Source: Prochlorococcus sp. AG-347-I15 | Lineage (GTDB): Bacteria; Cyanobacteriota; Cyanobacteriia; PCC-6307; Cyanobiaceae | Length of the DNA stretch: 64,000 bases | Reading direction: 5' to 3' | Assembly: GCA_003281585.1 (NCBI GenBank) | Contig: QCBN01000005.1 | Location: 24,096-88,095 of the forward strand | Shown: piece by piece, positions 21,827-31,133 of the stretch | Numbering within the stretch: position 1 is the first letter of the stretch | How the letters are laid out: each line of letters opens with the position of its first letter | The notes under the pieces: model-generated | Seen by the model: the letters and a program-made list of their open reading frames with translations, nothing else | Database searches by the model: none | What the model was told of the DNA's origin: nothing | Translations under genes and position numbers: made by a program

Positions 21827-24156
21827 CTGTTGCACCAAATAAAGCTTCTTCTGAGAGCAATTCCAATAATCTTAAAAAAGATGATTTTCCCAAGACTGCG
21901 CCAGCTGCTTATCCAGTCTTTTTTAGATCTTACAGTAGGAAAACTTCCTCTGGCAAAAGGGAGAGCTGGAGCGAAGTTGGTGAAAGAAATTTAACGGGCT
22001 TAAAAGAATTAGGAAAACTTTCTGATGAAGAATTGATCCTAATGAGAGAAATGCAAAGTAACCAAAAAGCACAACCTTCAGGAAGATGGTTATGGATTGG
22101 AGGAACTCCTTGGATTAATAAGAACCAAAATTTCTCAGGAGCTTACAACTGTACTTCAACAAATTTAATTGATTGGGAAGCATTCGCTTTGATGATGGAC
22201 TTAGCAATGATGGGTTGCGGGACAGGTGCAATAATTGAGCCACATTTTATCAATAATCTACCTACTGTAATTAACAAAATAAATATTAAATCAGTAAGTG
22301 AAGTTGGAATAACTCCTAAATATCAAAGAGAAGAAAAGTCATCATTAGAAATCAAAGGAAAAGATCTTCACATTAAAGTTGGAGATAGCAGAAGAGGCTG
22401 GGTAGATAGTTATAAATATCTTCTTGAGGCATCGAGTAACGAAAGTCTTGAAAGAGAAATTGATGTTTATATAAATTTGGAAGATATAAGACCTGCTGGA
22501 GAATCATTAAAAGGGTTTGGAGGTATGGCAAATCCTATTAAATTGAAAGATCTCTACTCTAGAGTCGCATCTCTTCTTGGAAAGGCCATTGGTAGAAAGT
22601 TAAGTACCGTAGAGTGTTGCTTATTAATTGATGAAGCAGCTGTAACCATCGTTGCTGGGAATATAAGAAGAAGTGCTGGAATGAGACAATTTTCTTCAGA
22701 TGATAAGCAGGCGGCTTCCGCAAAAGAAAACCTATGGAGTCAAGATGAGAATGGTAACTGGAGAATAGATCCTGAAAAAGATGCCCTTAGGATGGCTAAC
22801 CATACAAGGGTTTACCATACAAAACCCTCTTACCAAACTGTTTTGGATGCTGTCACAAAACAATTCCATTCAGGTGAGGGTGCTATTCAATTTGCTCCAG
22901 AAGCAATAGCAAGGTCAAATGCAGATATTCTCAAAGATGATGAACTGAGAAAGGAATTTATTGAGATCTATTCAGAACAAGGTAAGGATGAAGCGAGAAA
23001 TTGGATAAATATTAGTTATGGACCATTTTCTGAAGAAGAGCTTGATCATAGGATGAGCAGATATGGGCTTAACCCTTGTGGGGAGATCTTGGGAAATGAT
23101 TTCCATTGCAATTTGGCTGAAGTTCATTTAAATCAGATTGATCCCGAAAATTTTGAAGAGCAAAAAAAGGCTTTTAAAGCAGCAGCTCTCTCTGTAGCAT
23201 GTTTACTTAATCATGAATTTGAAGTTGAGCGTTATAGAAAAAGTAGAGAATTTGACCCTATTGTTGGGGTAAGTTTCACTGGATTATTTGATTTCTGTGT
23301 CCATGCATTTGGGACCCCATGGTTGAAGTGGTGGGAAGCGGGAAGACCAGATAGTGCGGAAGGAAATTCTTTCAAAGAGAAGGAAGCTAAATTCTTAGAT
23401 TCTTGGAGAAAAATAGTAAAAGAAACTGTTTGGGAATATTGTGATAAACATAATCTAAGAAGACCAAATAGATGTACAACTGTTCAACCAGCTGGGACTA
23501 AAAGTCTTCTTACTGGAGCTGCTCCAGGATGGCATCCACCAAAAGCACAAAGATTTATAAGAAGAATAACTTTCAGAAAAAATGATCCAATTGCTTTAGC
23601 TTGCATGGATTATGGTTATTCTGTTGTTCCTTCTCAATCTGATAAAGATGAAAATGGCTGCTTGCTTGATAATCCATTTGACCCAAGATGTACAGAATGG
23701 TTGGTTGAAATCCCTACAGAAGTTAGCTGGGCGAATATAGAGGGTGCAGACCAAATAGACATCAATAATTTCTCAGCATTAGCTCAATTTGATTTTTATA
23801 TGCAAGTGCAGAAATTTTACACAGAGCATAACACCTCTGCAACCGTAGAATTTAGAGAAAATGAAATCGAGGATTTAGCGAAGGCTATCCATAGTGCAAT
23901 AGAAAATAATGAAGGCTATATTTCGGCAGCTTTACTAGCTCGATTTAGTGCTAACGCAACTTTCCCGAGATTGCCTTTTGAACCAATAAGTAAAGAGGAA
24001 TATATATCATTGCAAAATAAAGTAATCGAAAGAAAAGTTAATAATGATTTCTTTGACGCTCTCAATAAATATGATGTTGGAGAACTATCTGAAGCGGGGC
24101 CAGCAGGATGCGATTCAGATAAGTGCCTGCTTCCTTTGGCCAAACCAAAAGATTAA
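21823..24156 (+). CDS. nrdJ: Adenosylcobalamin-dependent (class II) ribonucleotide reductase
   Basis: YNCTSTNLIDWEAFALMMDLAMMGCGTGAIIEP; NPCGEILGNDFHCNLAEVHLN; RTPR-type length and C-terminal Cys pair. Confidence 0.92.
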   Translation: MTVAPNKASSESNSNNLKKDDFPKTAPAAYPVFFRSYSRKTSSGKRESWSEVGERNLTGLKELGKLSDEELILMREMQSNQKAQPSGRWLWIGGTPWINKNQNFSGAYNCTSTNLIDWEAFALMMDLAMMGCGTGAIIEPHFINNLPTVINKINIKSVSEVGITPKYQREEKSSLEIKGKDLHIKVGDSRRGWVDSYKYLLEASSNESLEREIDVYINLEDIRPAGESLKGFGGMANPIKLKDLYSRVASLLGKAIGRKLSTVECCLLIDEAAVTIVAGNIRRSAGMRQFSSDDKQAASAKENLWSQDENGNWRIDPEKDALRMANHTRVYHTKPSYQTVLDAVTKQFHSGEGAIQFAPEAIARSNADILKDDELRKEFIEIYSEQGKDEARNWINISYGPFSEEELDHRMSRYGLNPCGEILGNDFHCNLAEVHLNQIDPENFEEQKKAFKAAALSVACLLNHEFEVERYRKSREFDPIVGVSFTGLFDFCVHAFGTPWLKWWEAGRPDSAEGNSFKEKEAKFLDSWRKIVKETVWEYCDKHNLRRPNRCTTVQPAGTKSLLTGAAPGWHPPKAQRFIRRITFRKNDPIALACMDYGYSVVPSQSDKDENGCLLDNPFDPRCTEWLVEIPTEVSWANIEGADQIDINNFSALAQFDFYMQVQKFYTEHNTSATVEFRENEIEDLAKAIHSAIENNEGYISAALLARFSANATFPRLPFEPISKEEYISLQNKVIERKVNNDFFDALNKYDVGELSEAGPAGCDSDKCLLPLAKPKD

Positions 24157-24243
24157 ATTTTAAATTATTTGTAAAAAAAAATATAAAATAGTTTTTAAAA
24201 ATTTAATTTATGGCTAGTTCTTAAATAAGGAAATAAATTATTT

Positions 24244-24510
24244 ATGACATTAAGTTTAAATATTGGGAACTTATTTAATGATTCCTCTAGTCATGCTTTA
24301 GTGGATGAGCTAAGAAAAAGAACAACAGAAGAGGAAATATTAGACTTTGAAGCAAAATTTAACTCCAAAAATGAAAAAAATCTACACATATATATATGTA
24401 GATTTCTAAAGAATAGATCAATATCTAGGGGACTTGCCTCTAAATGGTTAATAACAATAATTAAAAACAAAGAATCAAAAATTAATGCTTTGCAAAAATT
24501 AAATAATTAA
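24244..24510 (+). CDS. Conserved hypothetical protein
   Basis: Intact 88-codon ORF between nrdJ and an opposing small ORF. Confidence 0.6.
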   Translation: MTLSLNIGNLFNDSSSHALVDELRKRTTEEEILDFEAKFNSKNEKNLHIYICRFLKNRSISRGLASKWLITIIKNKESKINALQKLNN

Positions 24511-24701
24511 GTAAGTGCTGAAAGTTTCCATAAAGCAATTCCAAAAATTGAGAATCCCATAATAAAAGTAAAAGCTAAAGCATTTACCAATTGAACCTTA
24601 TCATTCATTCTGTTTGCGAATGGTAGTAATTGAGCAAATAATGGAGTCTCTTCAACTATTGCAGATTTTTTTACTGTAGGTTTTTTGCTTCTAGAAAACA
24701 T
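24507..24701 (-). CDS. Small single-TM protein
   Basis: 64 aa with one C-terminal TM helix; Prochlorococcus-like small membrane ORF. Confidence 0.6.
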   Translation of the reverse strand: MFSRSKKPTVKKSAIVEETPLFAQLLPFANRMNDKVQLVNALAFTFIMGFSIFGIALWKLSALT

Positions 24702-24904
24702 AAAACAAATTTTATAATCTTAAGAATTTTACATTTAAATGTTCATTAAATAAAAAATACTTCCTAAAAACGAACAAAATGTAACCTGTCATTAATCACA
24801 TTAGACTAAAAATTAATTTTTTTATCAAAAGCCTAATCTATCCGAAATATTTTAAGTTTATTTATTAAAATCCTAGACAAATAATTTTATTGGATGTTAC
24901 TATT

Positions 24905-25006
24905 AATTTGTAGCAACCGCTACCAAAACGTTCAACTTGCATTTAGCAAGCCGCAAATCGACTTAAGCCAAGGAACGGGGACTTAAGCGAAACCGGAGCT
25001 CAAAAA
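24905..25006 (+). promoter_or_regulatory. Candidate structured RNA leader of the YRG-repeat peptide
   Basis: CGTTC (24929-24933) can pair with GAACG (24973-24977), enclosing CTTGC (24936-24940)/GCAAG (24946-24950); direct repeat ACTTAAG at 24961 and 24981; GGAG SD-like site at 24994. Confidence 0.45.
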
Positions 25007-25108
25007 ATGACTCTAATCTACAGAGGACAAAAGTACATCCAGAACAAAGAAGCAGCTAAGAAGCAGCATAACGAACTAACTTATAGGGGCAAAACTTATA
25101 CAAGCTAG
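25007..25108 (+). CDS. 33-aa YRG-repeat peptide, DUF4278-like (MTLIYRGQKYIQNKEAAKKQHNELTYRGKTYTS)
   Basis: Two YRG(x)(x)Y motifs, SD-like site, followed by an intrinsic terminator; missing from the supplied ORF track. Confidence 0.75.
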   Translation: MTLIYRGQKYIQNKEAAKKQHNELTYRGKTYTS

Positions 25109-25130
25109 TTCATTTATCTGATAAATAAAA

Positions 25131-25156
25131 AAAGCCACTCAAAGTGGCTTTTTTTA
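25131..25156 (+). terminator. Rho-independent terminator
   Basis: aaagccac-tcaaa-gtggcttt followed by a T-run. Confidence 0.85.
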
Positions 25157-25374
25157 TTATCTAATGTTTGACCTAATAAATTGAGCACATTTATTTCCTA
25201 ATGATCAATTCACAAGATGTTTCTAATTCAAAATGTATATTTAATCTCATAAATATATCTTTTAGAAACTTCTTGTAAAAACAATATCTAAAATCCCTAG
25301 AGAGATAATTACTTTATACATTATTTCAAACATTCTACCAATATGATTTAATAGCAAATATAAATTTGATAAGT

Positions 25375-25524
25375 ATGGCAGACCAGAAACCCTTGTTTAA
25401 AGCACCTTATGACATAAAAGATGTAAGTGCACTTTTCGCTATAGTTGCTTTTGTTTTAATAATCGCAGCCATAATTGGTAACAACTTATTTGGTTTATTT
25501 CAATCAAACGTTAATTTTGGTTAA
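25375..25524 (+). CDS. Small single-TM protein, 49 aa
   Basis: MADQKPLFKAPYDIKDVSALFAIVAFVLIIAAIIGNNLFGLFQSNVNFG; ATG start and one clear TM helix; below the ORF-track size cutoff. Confidence 0.6.
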   Translation: MADQKPLFKAPYDIKDVSALFAIVAFVLIIAAIIGNNLFGLFQSNVNFG

Positions 25525-25578
25525 TTTATTTAAAGGGATATTTTAAGGTAAAATTAGTAATATTTTAAATTTCAGACT

Positions 25579-26703
25579 TTGAGAATTTTAACAACCATAG
25601 GAACCAGGCCTGAAGCAATAAAAATGTATCCTGTTATAAATCTTCTTAATCAAGACAAAGATATTGAACACAAAATTTGTATAAGTGGACAACATGAAGA
25701 TTTAATCAATCAAATGCTTGAGATTTTTAAATTAAAAGCTGATTATAAACTTGAAGTAATGCAGGATAAGCAGCCAATAGAAGAATTATTTGGAAAAATA
25801 ATTAGAGAAATATCATTAATAATTGAAAAATATAATCCTAATCTTATAGTCGTCCATGGAGATACACTTACAACTTTTGCCACGACCATAGCAGGTTTTT
25901 TTAAAAAAATTGATGTTGCGCATGTTGAAGCAGGCTTAAGAACTAATAATATTTATTCTCCTTGGCCCGAAGAGGCCAATAGACGGTTAACAGCAGTTCT
26001 AGCTAAATACCATTTCGCTCCCACTGAAAAGTCATCGCAAAATTTAATTAAAGAAGGTATTAATCCCGAAAGAATTTTAGTAACTGGCAATACAATTGTA
26101 GATATGGTTAATAAGGTTACTAGGGAAATAGAAGTTAAAGGGAAAGATACAGGGGTTTTTAAAAAACTTGATTTTATTAATGAAAATAAAAAAATAATTT
26201 TAGTTACTTGTCATAGAAGAGAGAATATAGGTGAAGGCATTAAAAATATTTGCAAAGCAATAATTAGAATTTCTCAACTCAAAATGAACTTAGAAATTAT
26301 AATTCCAGTCCACCATAATCCCTATATCAAAAATACTATTGTTGAATACTTAGGCAATAAAAATAACATTAACTTAATAGAACCATTAGATTACTTCTCC
26401 TTCGTAAATCTTATGTATCAATCAACGCTTATTCTTACAGATTCTGGGGGAATTCAAGAAGAAATATTTACTTTAAAAAAACCAGCTCTGATTTTAAGAG
26501 AAAGCAGCGAAAGGGAAGAAATTGAAAAGTATGAATCAGTTAAGTTGGTAGGAGCCTCAGAGGAAATAATTTTTAATAAGGCATTCGAAATGCTTTCAAA
26601 TATTGAAAAATATAGAAATAGTTTCCCTGTAAAAAATCCTTATGGTGATGGCAAGGCCTCCGAACGAATACATGATTTCTTAAAAAAATTAAGATATAAC
26701 TAG
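25579..26703 (+). CDS. wecB: UDP-N-acetylglucosamine 2-epimerase (non-hydrolysing)
   Basis: TIGTRPEAIKMYPVI, VVHGDTLTTFATTIAGF, AHVEAGLRTNNIYSPWPEEANR, LTDSGGIQEE. Confidence 0.95.
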   Translation: MRILTTIGTRPEAIKMYPVINLLNQDKDIEHKICISGQHEDLINQMLEIFKLKADYKLEVMQDKQPIEELFGKIIREISLIIEKYNPNLIVVHGDTLTTFATTIAGFFKKIDVAHVEAGLRTNNIYSPWPEEANRRLTAVLAKYHFAPTEKSSQNLIKEGINPERILVTGNTIVDMVNKVTREIEVKGKDTGVFKKLDFINENKKIILVTCHRRENIGEGIKNICKAIIRISQLKMNLEIIIPVHHNPYIKNTIVEYLGNKNNINLIEPLDYFSFVNLMYQSTLILTDSGGIQEEIFTLKKPALILRESSEREEIEKYESVKLVGASEEIIFNKAFEMLSNIEKYRNSFPVKNPYGDGKASERIHDFLKKLRYN

Positions 26704-26704
26704 C

Positions 26705-28270
26705 ATGTTAAAAAAAGAATACAAAGAGAATTTACAAAGCAAAGCAAATTCCCTTGTGAAAAGTGGATTTTTTTCATTAACAATATCTCTTAAAGAAAAA
26801 ATTTACAAAAAAACTAAAGAAATATCTGATTTAATTGATCTACTTGAATTATGTTTACTAAACGTCACTAAAACAAAACTTGCTAATAAAAATTTTCTAG
26901 AAAAAATAATAAATCAAACTACTAAAGATAGACAGAAAATGATAATTTCTGAATATTTAGCTATGTGCACTTTATTAGATATTTATTTAAGTCCATTGAA
27001 GGTTAAAGAGAGAACCCCAAAAAATAGAAGAAAAATTAAACTTCTAGTGATTTTACATAATTCACTTCCTTACTCAAATGGAGGTTATGCTATCAGGGCC
27101 GATGGGATTCTTACTGCATTAGAGGATAAAGGATTTGAAATCATAGCCTATACAAGACCTGGTTACCCTCTGGCAGACCAATCTTCATCATTTCAAGTTA
27201 AGGAAAATGATCTGATAGAAAATAAATCAAAAATTGACTATAAAAAAATAAAGACCCAAGTAAAAAGAATACATGCTGGGAGTCCATTTATTTATATGCT
27301 TGAATCATATAATAAATATTGCCAAATAATAAATAAACATAATCCAGACATTATTTATGGACGCTCAACATTTTTAATTTCTTTCCCTGCCCTTTTAGCA
27401 GCAAGAAAAAATAACTTACCATTTAGCTATGAAGTTTCTGGGCTATGGGAGTTGGTTTACCAGTCTCGATTAAATACCTCAAATAAGAAAAGAAATAATA
27501 AATTAAAATCATCAATACTTCAAACCACAAGGCTTGAAACCCTTACTGCAAATAAATCAGATAAAGTTTTTACTCTAAATAAATCCATGCAAAAAATTAT
27601 TATTGATAGAGGAGTAGATAAAGAAAAAGTCTTTTTAGCTCCAAATTCTGGTGATACAAATTTTTCGAAAAAATTTAACTTAGTAAATTCTCTTAATAAA
27701 GATAAAACAATATTCAGATTTGGTTATATAGGATCATTTCAATTTTATGAAGGATTAGATGATTTAATTAAAGCATTTGATCTTTTAGATAAGTCTAAAT
27801 ACAAATATAGAATCGAACTTTTACTTGTGGGGGATGGTCCCTGTATGGATGAAATAAAGCAATGTCTAGAAAATTCTAACAGCAAACAATCTATAGTATT
27901 AACTGGGAGAGTAGATAGAGTTAAAGTAATCGAGTATTACAAATTGATTGATATTTGCATTTATCCGAGAAAATCAAATACCGTCACTGAAGCTGTATCA
28001 CCAGTAAAACCACTTGAATCAATGGCTATAGGGATTCCAATAATTGCGTCAAGTGTTAATCCCCTAAAAGAAATTTGCGAGTCCGAAAGAGGAATAGTTT
28101 TCGAGAAAAATAATATTGATGATTTAGTTAAAAAACTAGCCTACTCTATAGAAAATCATGAAAAATTAAAAATTAACGCAGAAAATGCTAAAGAATGGAT
28201 TAAAAAAAATAGAAATTGGGCAAAGATAACTGAAGTTATCTCAAATGAATTGTACACTTTAATTAAATAA
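26705..28270 (+). CDS. GT4-type glycosyltransferase with N-terminal extension
   Basis: LHNSLPYSNGGYAIRADGIL; RFGYIGSFQFYEGLDDLIKAF; KPLESMAIGIPIIAS. Confidence 0.88.
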   Translation: MLKKEYKENLQSKANSLVKSGFFSLTISLKEKIYKKTKEISDLIDLLELCLLNVTKTKLANKNFLEKIINQTTKDRQKMIISEYLAMCTLLDIYLSPLKVKERTPKNRRKIKLLVILHNSLPYSNGGYAIRADGILTALEDKGFEIIAYTRPGYPLADQSSSFQVKENDLIENKSKIDYKKIKTQVKRIHAGSPFIYMLESYNKYCQIINKHNPDIIYGRSTFLISFPALLAARKNNLPFSYEVSGLWELVYQSRLNTSNKKRNNKLKSSILQTTRLETLTANKSDKVFTLNKSMQKIIIDRGVDKEKVFLAPNSGDTNFSKKFNLVNSLNKDKTIFRFGYIGSFQFYEGLDDLIKAFDLLDKSKYKYRIELLLVGDGPCMDEIKQCLENSNSKQSIVLTGRVDRVKVIEYYKLIDICIYPRKSNTVTEAVSPVKPLESMAIGIPIIASSVNPLKEICESERGIVFEKNNIDDLVKKLAYSIENHEKLKINAENAKEWIKKNRNWAKITEVISNELYTLIK

Positions 28271-28272
28271 TT

Positions 28273-29340
28273 ATGTTTATTAATACTATTCAACTAAAAA
28301 ACATCAATTTAACTCCAGAAAATAAAAAATTTAAAACTAGACGTGAATTATGGAAGGCAGAAACAGAAGGAATAACTTTGTCAGAAATTCAAGCTAGAGA
28401 AAAAATCAGCTACCCTCTTCATGAATATCAAAGGCAACAATATATTTTAGATAGAATAAAAAAGTATGAACCAAAGAAAATACTAGAAATTGGCCCTGGC
28501 CGCTGTGTATTAGCAGGTTTAATTGCAGAGCAACTTAAATACCAAGATTTAACACTTGTCGATATAACTGATATCAAGAAAAGAGTTCAATCTATTCCAT
28601 GGTTAAAGAATAAAGTCTCTACAAAGATATGCTCAGTTACCGAGCTACCTTATAAAAATAAAGAATTTGATCTCATAATCGCTGCTGAGATATTAGAACA
28701 TATACCACTTGAATATTTTAAAATTGGATTAAAAGAAATCAGGAGAGTATCAAAAAATTATATTATTACTATTCCTTTCTCGGAGAAAGAACCCATATAC
28801 AAAGGACATAAAATAAGGTTTCCTATTGATGCCATTAAAGAACATTTCCCTAAGGAAAAAAAGACTATTTTAATTAAGCCCAGGGGTTGCGATGTAATTT
28901 CCTTAGAGTCATCAAAAAATGGAAATTTTAATAATTTAGTCTTTCAAAATGAGAAAAAACGTGGAAAAGATTATGAAATAATTAAGACTATAAATCTGCT
29001 AGAATATTTTTTCAGCAAATTAAATTATCACTCTTCAAATTTTTTAAAAAAAGTTGGAATAAAAAAACTAACATCTAAATTTATTTCTAGACTTTCAAAA
29101 AATATAAAAAAATTATTTAGGAAATTAATTGGGAAATTTATTTCTAGACTTTTTAAAAATATTAAAAGGCTATTAAAGAAATTAATTGGGAAATTTATTT
29201 CTAGACTTTTTAAAAATATTAAAAGGCTATTAAAGAAATTAATTGGGAAATTTATTTCTAGACTTTTTAAAAATATTAAAAAATTTTATAGTAAGTTTAT
29301 GTGTAAATTTAAAAAAATATTAAAATCTTTTCTTAATTAA
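28273..29340 (+). CDS. SAM-dependent methyltransferase with C-terminal basic amphipathic tandem repeats
   Basis: ILEIGPGRCVLAGLIAEQL; AAEILEHIPLEYF; tail repeats (LIGKFISRLFKNIKRLLKK)n. Confidence 0.82.
   Translation: MFINTIQLKNINLTPENKKFKTRRELWKAETEGITLSEIQAREKISYPLHEYQRQQYILDRIKKYEPKKILEIGPGRCVLAGLIAEQLKYQDLTLVDITDIKKRVQSIPWLKNKVSTKICSVTELPYKNKEFDLIIAAEILEHIPLEYFKIGLKEIRRVSKNYIITIPFSEKEPIYKGHKIRFPIDAIKEHFPKEKKTILIKPRGCDVISLESSKNGNFNNLVFQNEKKRGKDYEIIKTINLLEYFFSKLNYHSSNFLKKVGIKKLTSKFISRLSKNIKKLFRKLIGKFISRLFKNIKRLLKKLIGKFISRLFKNIKRLLKKLIGKFISRLFKNIKKFYSKFMCKFKKILKSFLN
29068..29295 (+). repeat. 57-bp tandem repeat, about four units, coding a 19-aa basic amphipathic repeat
   Basis: attaattgggaaatttatttctagactttttaaaaatattaaaaggctattaaagaa repeated; outer units diverged. 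Confidence 0.92.
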
Positions 29341-29342
29341 AA

Positions 29343-31004
29343 ATGGACAAAATAGCAATTTTTTATGGTCATGCAGCCAGTAATCTGGGAGATCTTGCTA
29401 TTAATAATGGGACTTATAATTTAATAAGAGGAATATTTCCTACTTCTTTAATAAATTTTATATTTTTAGATGTTAATAATAAAGACTTCATAGAAAATGC
29501 TTTTAAGCCTTTTAAGAGTGATGCTTTAGTTAAGAAAAAAGTAATCTATACTGAGCAATACGATATATTAAGTATTTCAAATAACCCAAAAATATTTTTT
29601 GATATATGTGATGTAACTGATTATGACCTAATAATAGTTCCATCTGGAGAATTTCTTTTTAGTACTTTTAAAAACGAAAATATAAAGAATATGTTTTGGA
29701 GATCAATTCCATGCATAGCTGCAAAATTATTAAATATAAAATTAGTTATTTTACCTTGCACTTATGGTCCCTTTGAAAAATATTATTCACAAAAAATAGC
29801 AAATTTAATATTATCAGAAAGTACTAAGTTTGCAGTCAGAGAAAAAAATTCAATAAGTGTTTTACAAAAAACAATTACTAAAAATAAAATAGATTTATTA
29901 TTGGATTCAGCATTTTTTCTAGAAAATAAATCAGATTCTTTTAAAGGAAGAAAAAATAGAATAATAGGGTTTTCTATAAGATCATCCAAGATTGGGATTA
30001 GATTAAGTAACAAAAAATTATTTTCTGATAAAGGCATTGAAAAAAACGAAGATATTGCTTTTGAATTCTTTCTAAGAATTTGTCAAAAAATCCTTCAGGA
30101 AACAAAACATAAAATTTATTTTTTTATACAGACTCGAAATGACATAAAAATTACCAATCAAATTTATAACCAATTACAGGAATTAGATGCTGTAGAAAGA
30201 TTAAAAATCTTTACTCCTAATGACGTTAATGACTATTTAGAAAACTTATCAATTATTGACCTAATGATTTCAAATAGGTTTCATGCATTAATTTTAAGTT
30301 TAATTAATAATAAAAATATCATTGGAATTTCTGACTTATCTGCTCATGGTCATAAGGTTAAAGGTCTCTTAAGTACTTTTGATATAAACCATCAATTTAT
30401 TTCATTAGATCAAAAAAGTTTATATCAAAATATAAATATTGCTTTTCAGCTTATTAATAAAGAGGAACAAAATACAACAGAAATTAATAAAACAATAATT
30501 AGAATGAAGTCTGAAACGAGAGAATGGTTTAAAAAACAAGTTATTTCAGAACATTATTTTGAAGACAACTTTTTTGAACATAAAGTATATCTAGATTATT
30601 TTGCATTAAAAATAATAAATGAAAGAAGTTATAGAAAACTAACCGAACTTAATATCAAAAACTTAACTTTAGAAAATAAACTTCAGAATAAAATTAATCA
30701 ATTAGATCTTTTAAAGACAAAATTACTTGAATTCCAACCATACATAATAAATAATATTGAAGAATTAAACATACTTCATAATAAAATATTCAGACTTAAT
30801 AAGAAATTAAAGAAATCCAAAAATCAACAATATAATAATATTTTTTTAATTAGGCTTATTATCAGAGCCGCAAAAAATATTAAAAAATTTTTCAGAAAAA
30901 TCTATAGAAAATTTTTCAGAAAAATCTATAGAAAATTTTTCAGAAAAATTTTTAGATATTCTATTTTAAAATTAAAAAAAATCATAACTTTAAGATTCAA
31001 ATAA
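29343..31004 (+). CDS. Polysaccharide pyruvyl transferase family protein with C-terminal coiled coil and basic repeats
   Basis: IFYGHAASNLGDLAINNGTYNLI; DLMISNRFHALILSL; C-terminal (FFRKIYRK)n. Confidence 0.82.
   Translation: MDKIAIFYGHAASNLGDLAINNGTYNLIRGIFPTSLINFIFLDVNNKDFIENAFKPFKSDALVKKKVIYTEQYDILSISNNPKIFFDICDVTDYDLIIVPSGEFLFSTFKNENIKNMFWRSIPCIAAKLLNIKLVILPCTYGPFEKYYSQKIANLILSESTKFAVREKNSISVLQKTITKNKIDLLLDSAFFLENKSDSFKGRKNRIIGFSIRSSKIGIRLSNKKLFSDKGIEKNEDIAFEFFLRICQKILQETKHKIYFFIQTRNDIKITNQIYNQLQELDAVERLKIFTPNDVNDYLENLSIIDLMISNRFHALILSLINNKNIIGISDLSAHGHKVKGLLSTFDINHQFISLDQKSLYQNINIAFQLINKEEQNTTEINKTIIRMKSETREWFKKQVISEHYFEDNFFEHKVYLDYFALKIINERSYRKLTELNIKNLTLENKLQNKINQLDLLKTKLLEFQPYIINNIEELNILHNKIFRLNKKLKKSKNQQYNNIFLIRLIIRAAKNIKKFFRKIYRKFFRKIYRKFFRKIFRYSILKLKKIITLRFK
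30888..30959 (+). repeat. 24-bp tandem repeat, about three units, coding FRKIYRKF
   Basis: ttcagaaaaatctatagaaaattt repeated from 30891. Confidence 0.9.
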
Positions 31005-31133
31005 TAAAGATTTTTATTAATACTTATCTCTGAAAAATAATCAATTTATAAATGTAAAAATAATTCTATATTGTTGAAAAAGTTGTCATATCTTTATACT
31101 ATATTTAGATTGGTTTGAGATATTTTTTATTAA

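Noticed and set aside
29068-29295. CRISPR-like array from regularly spaced repeats
   Set aside because: Units are directly contiguous and in frame within a CDS, with no unique spacers
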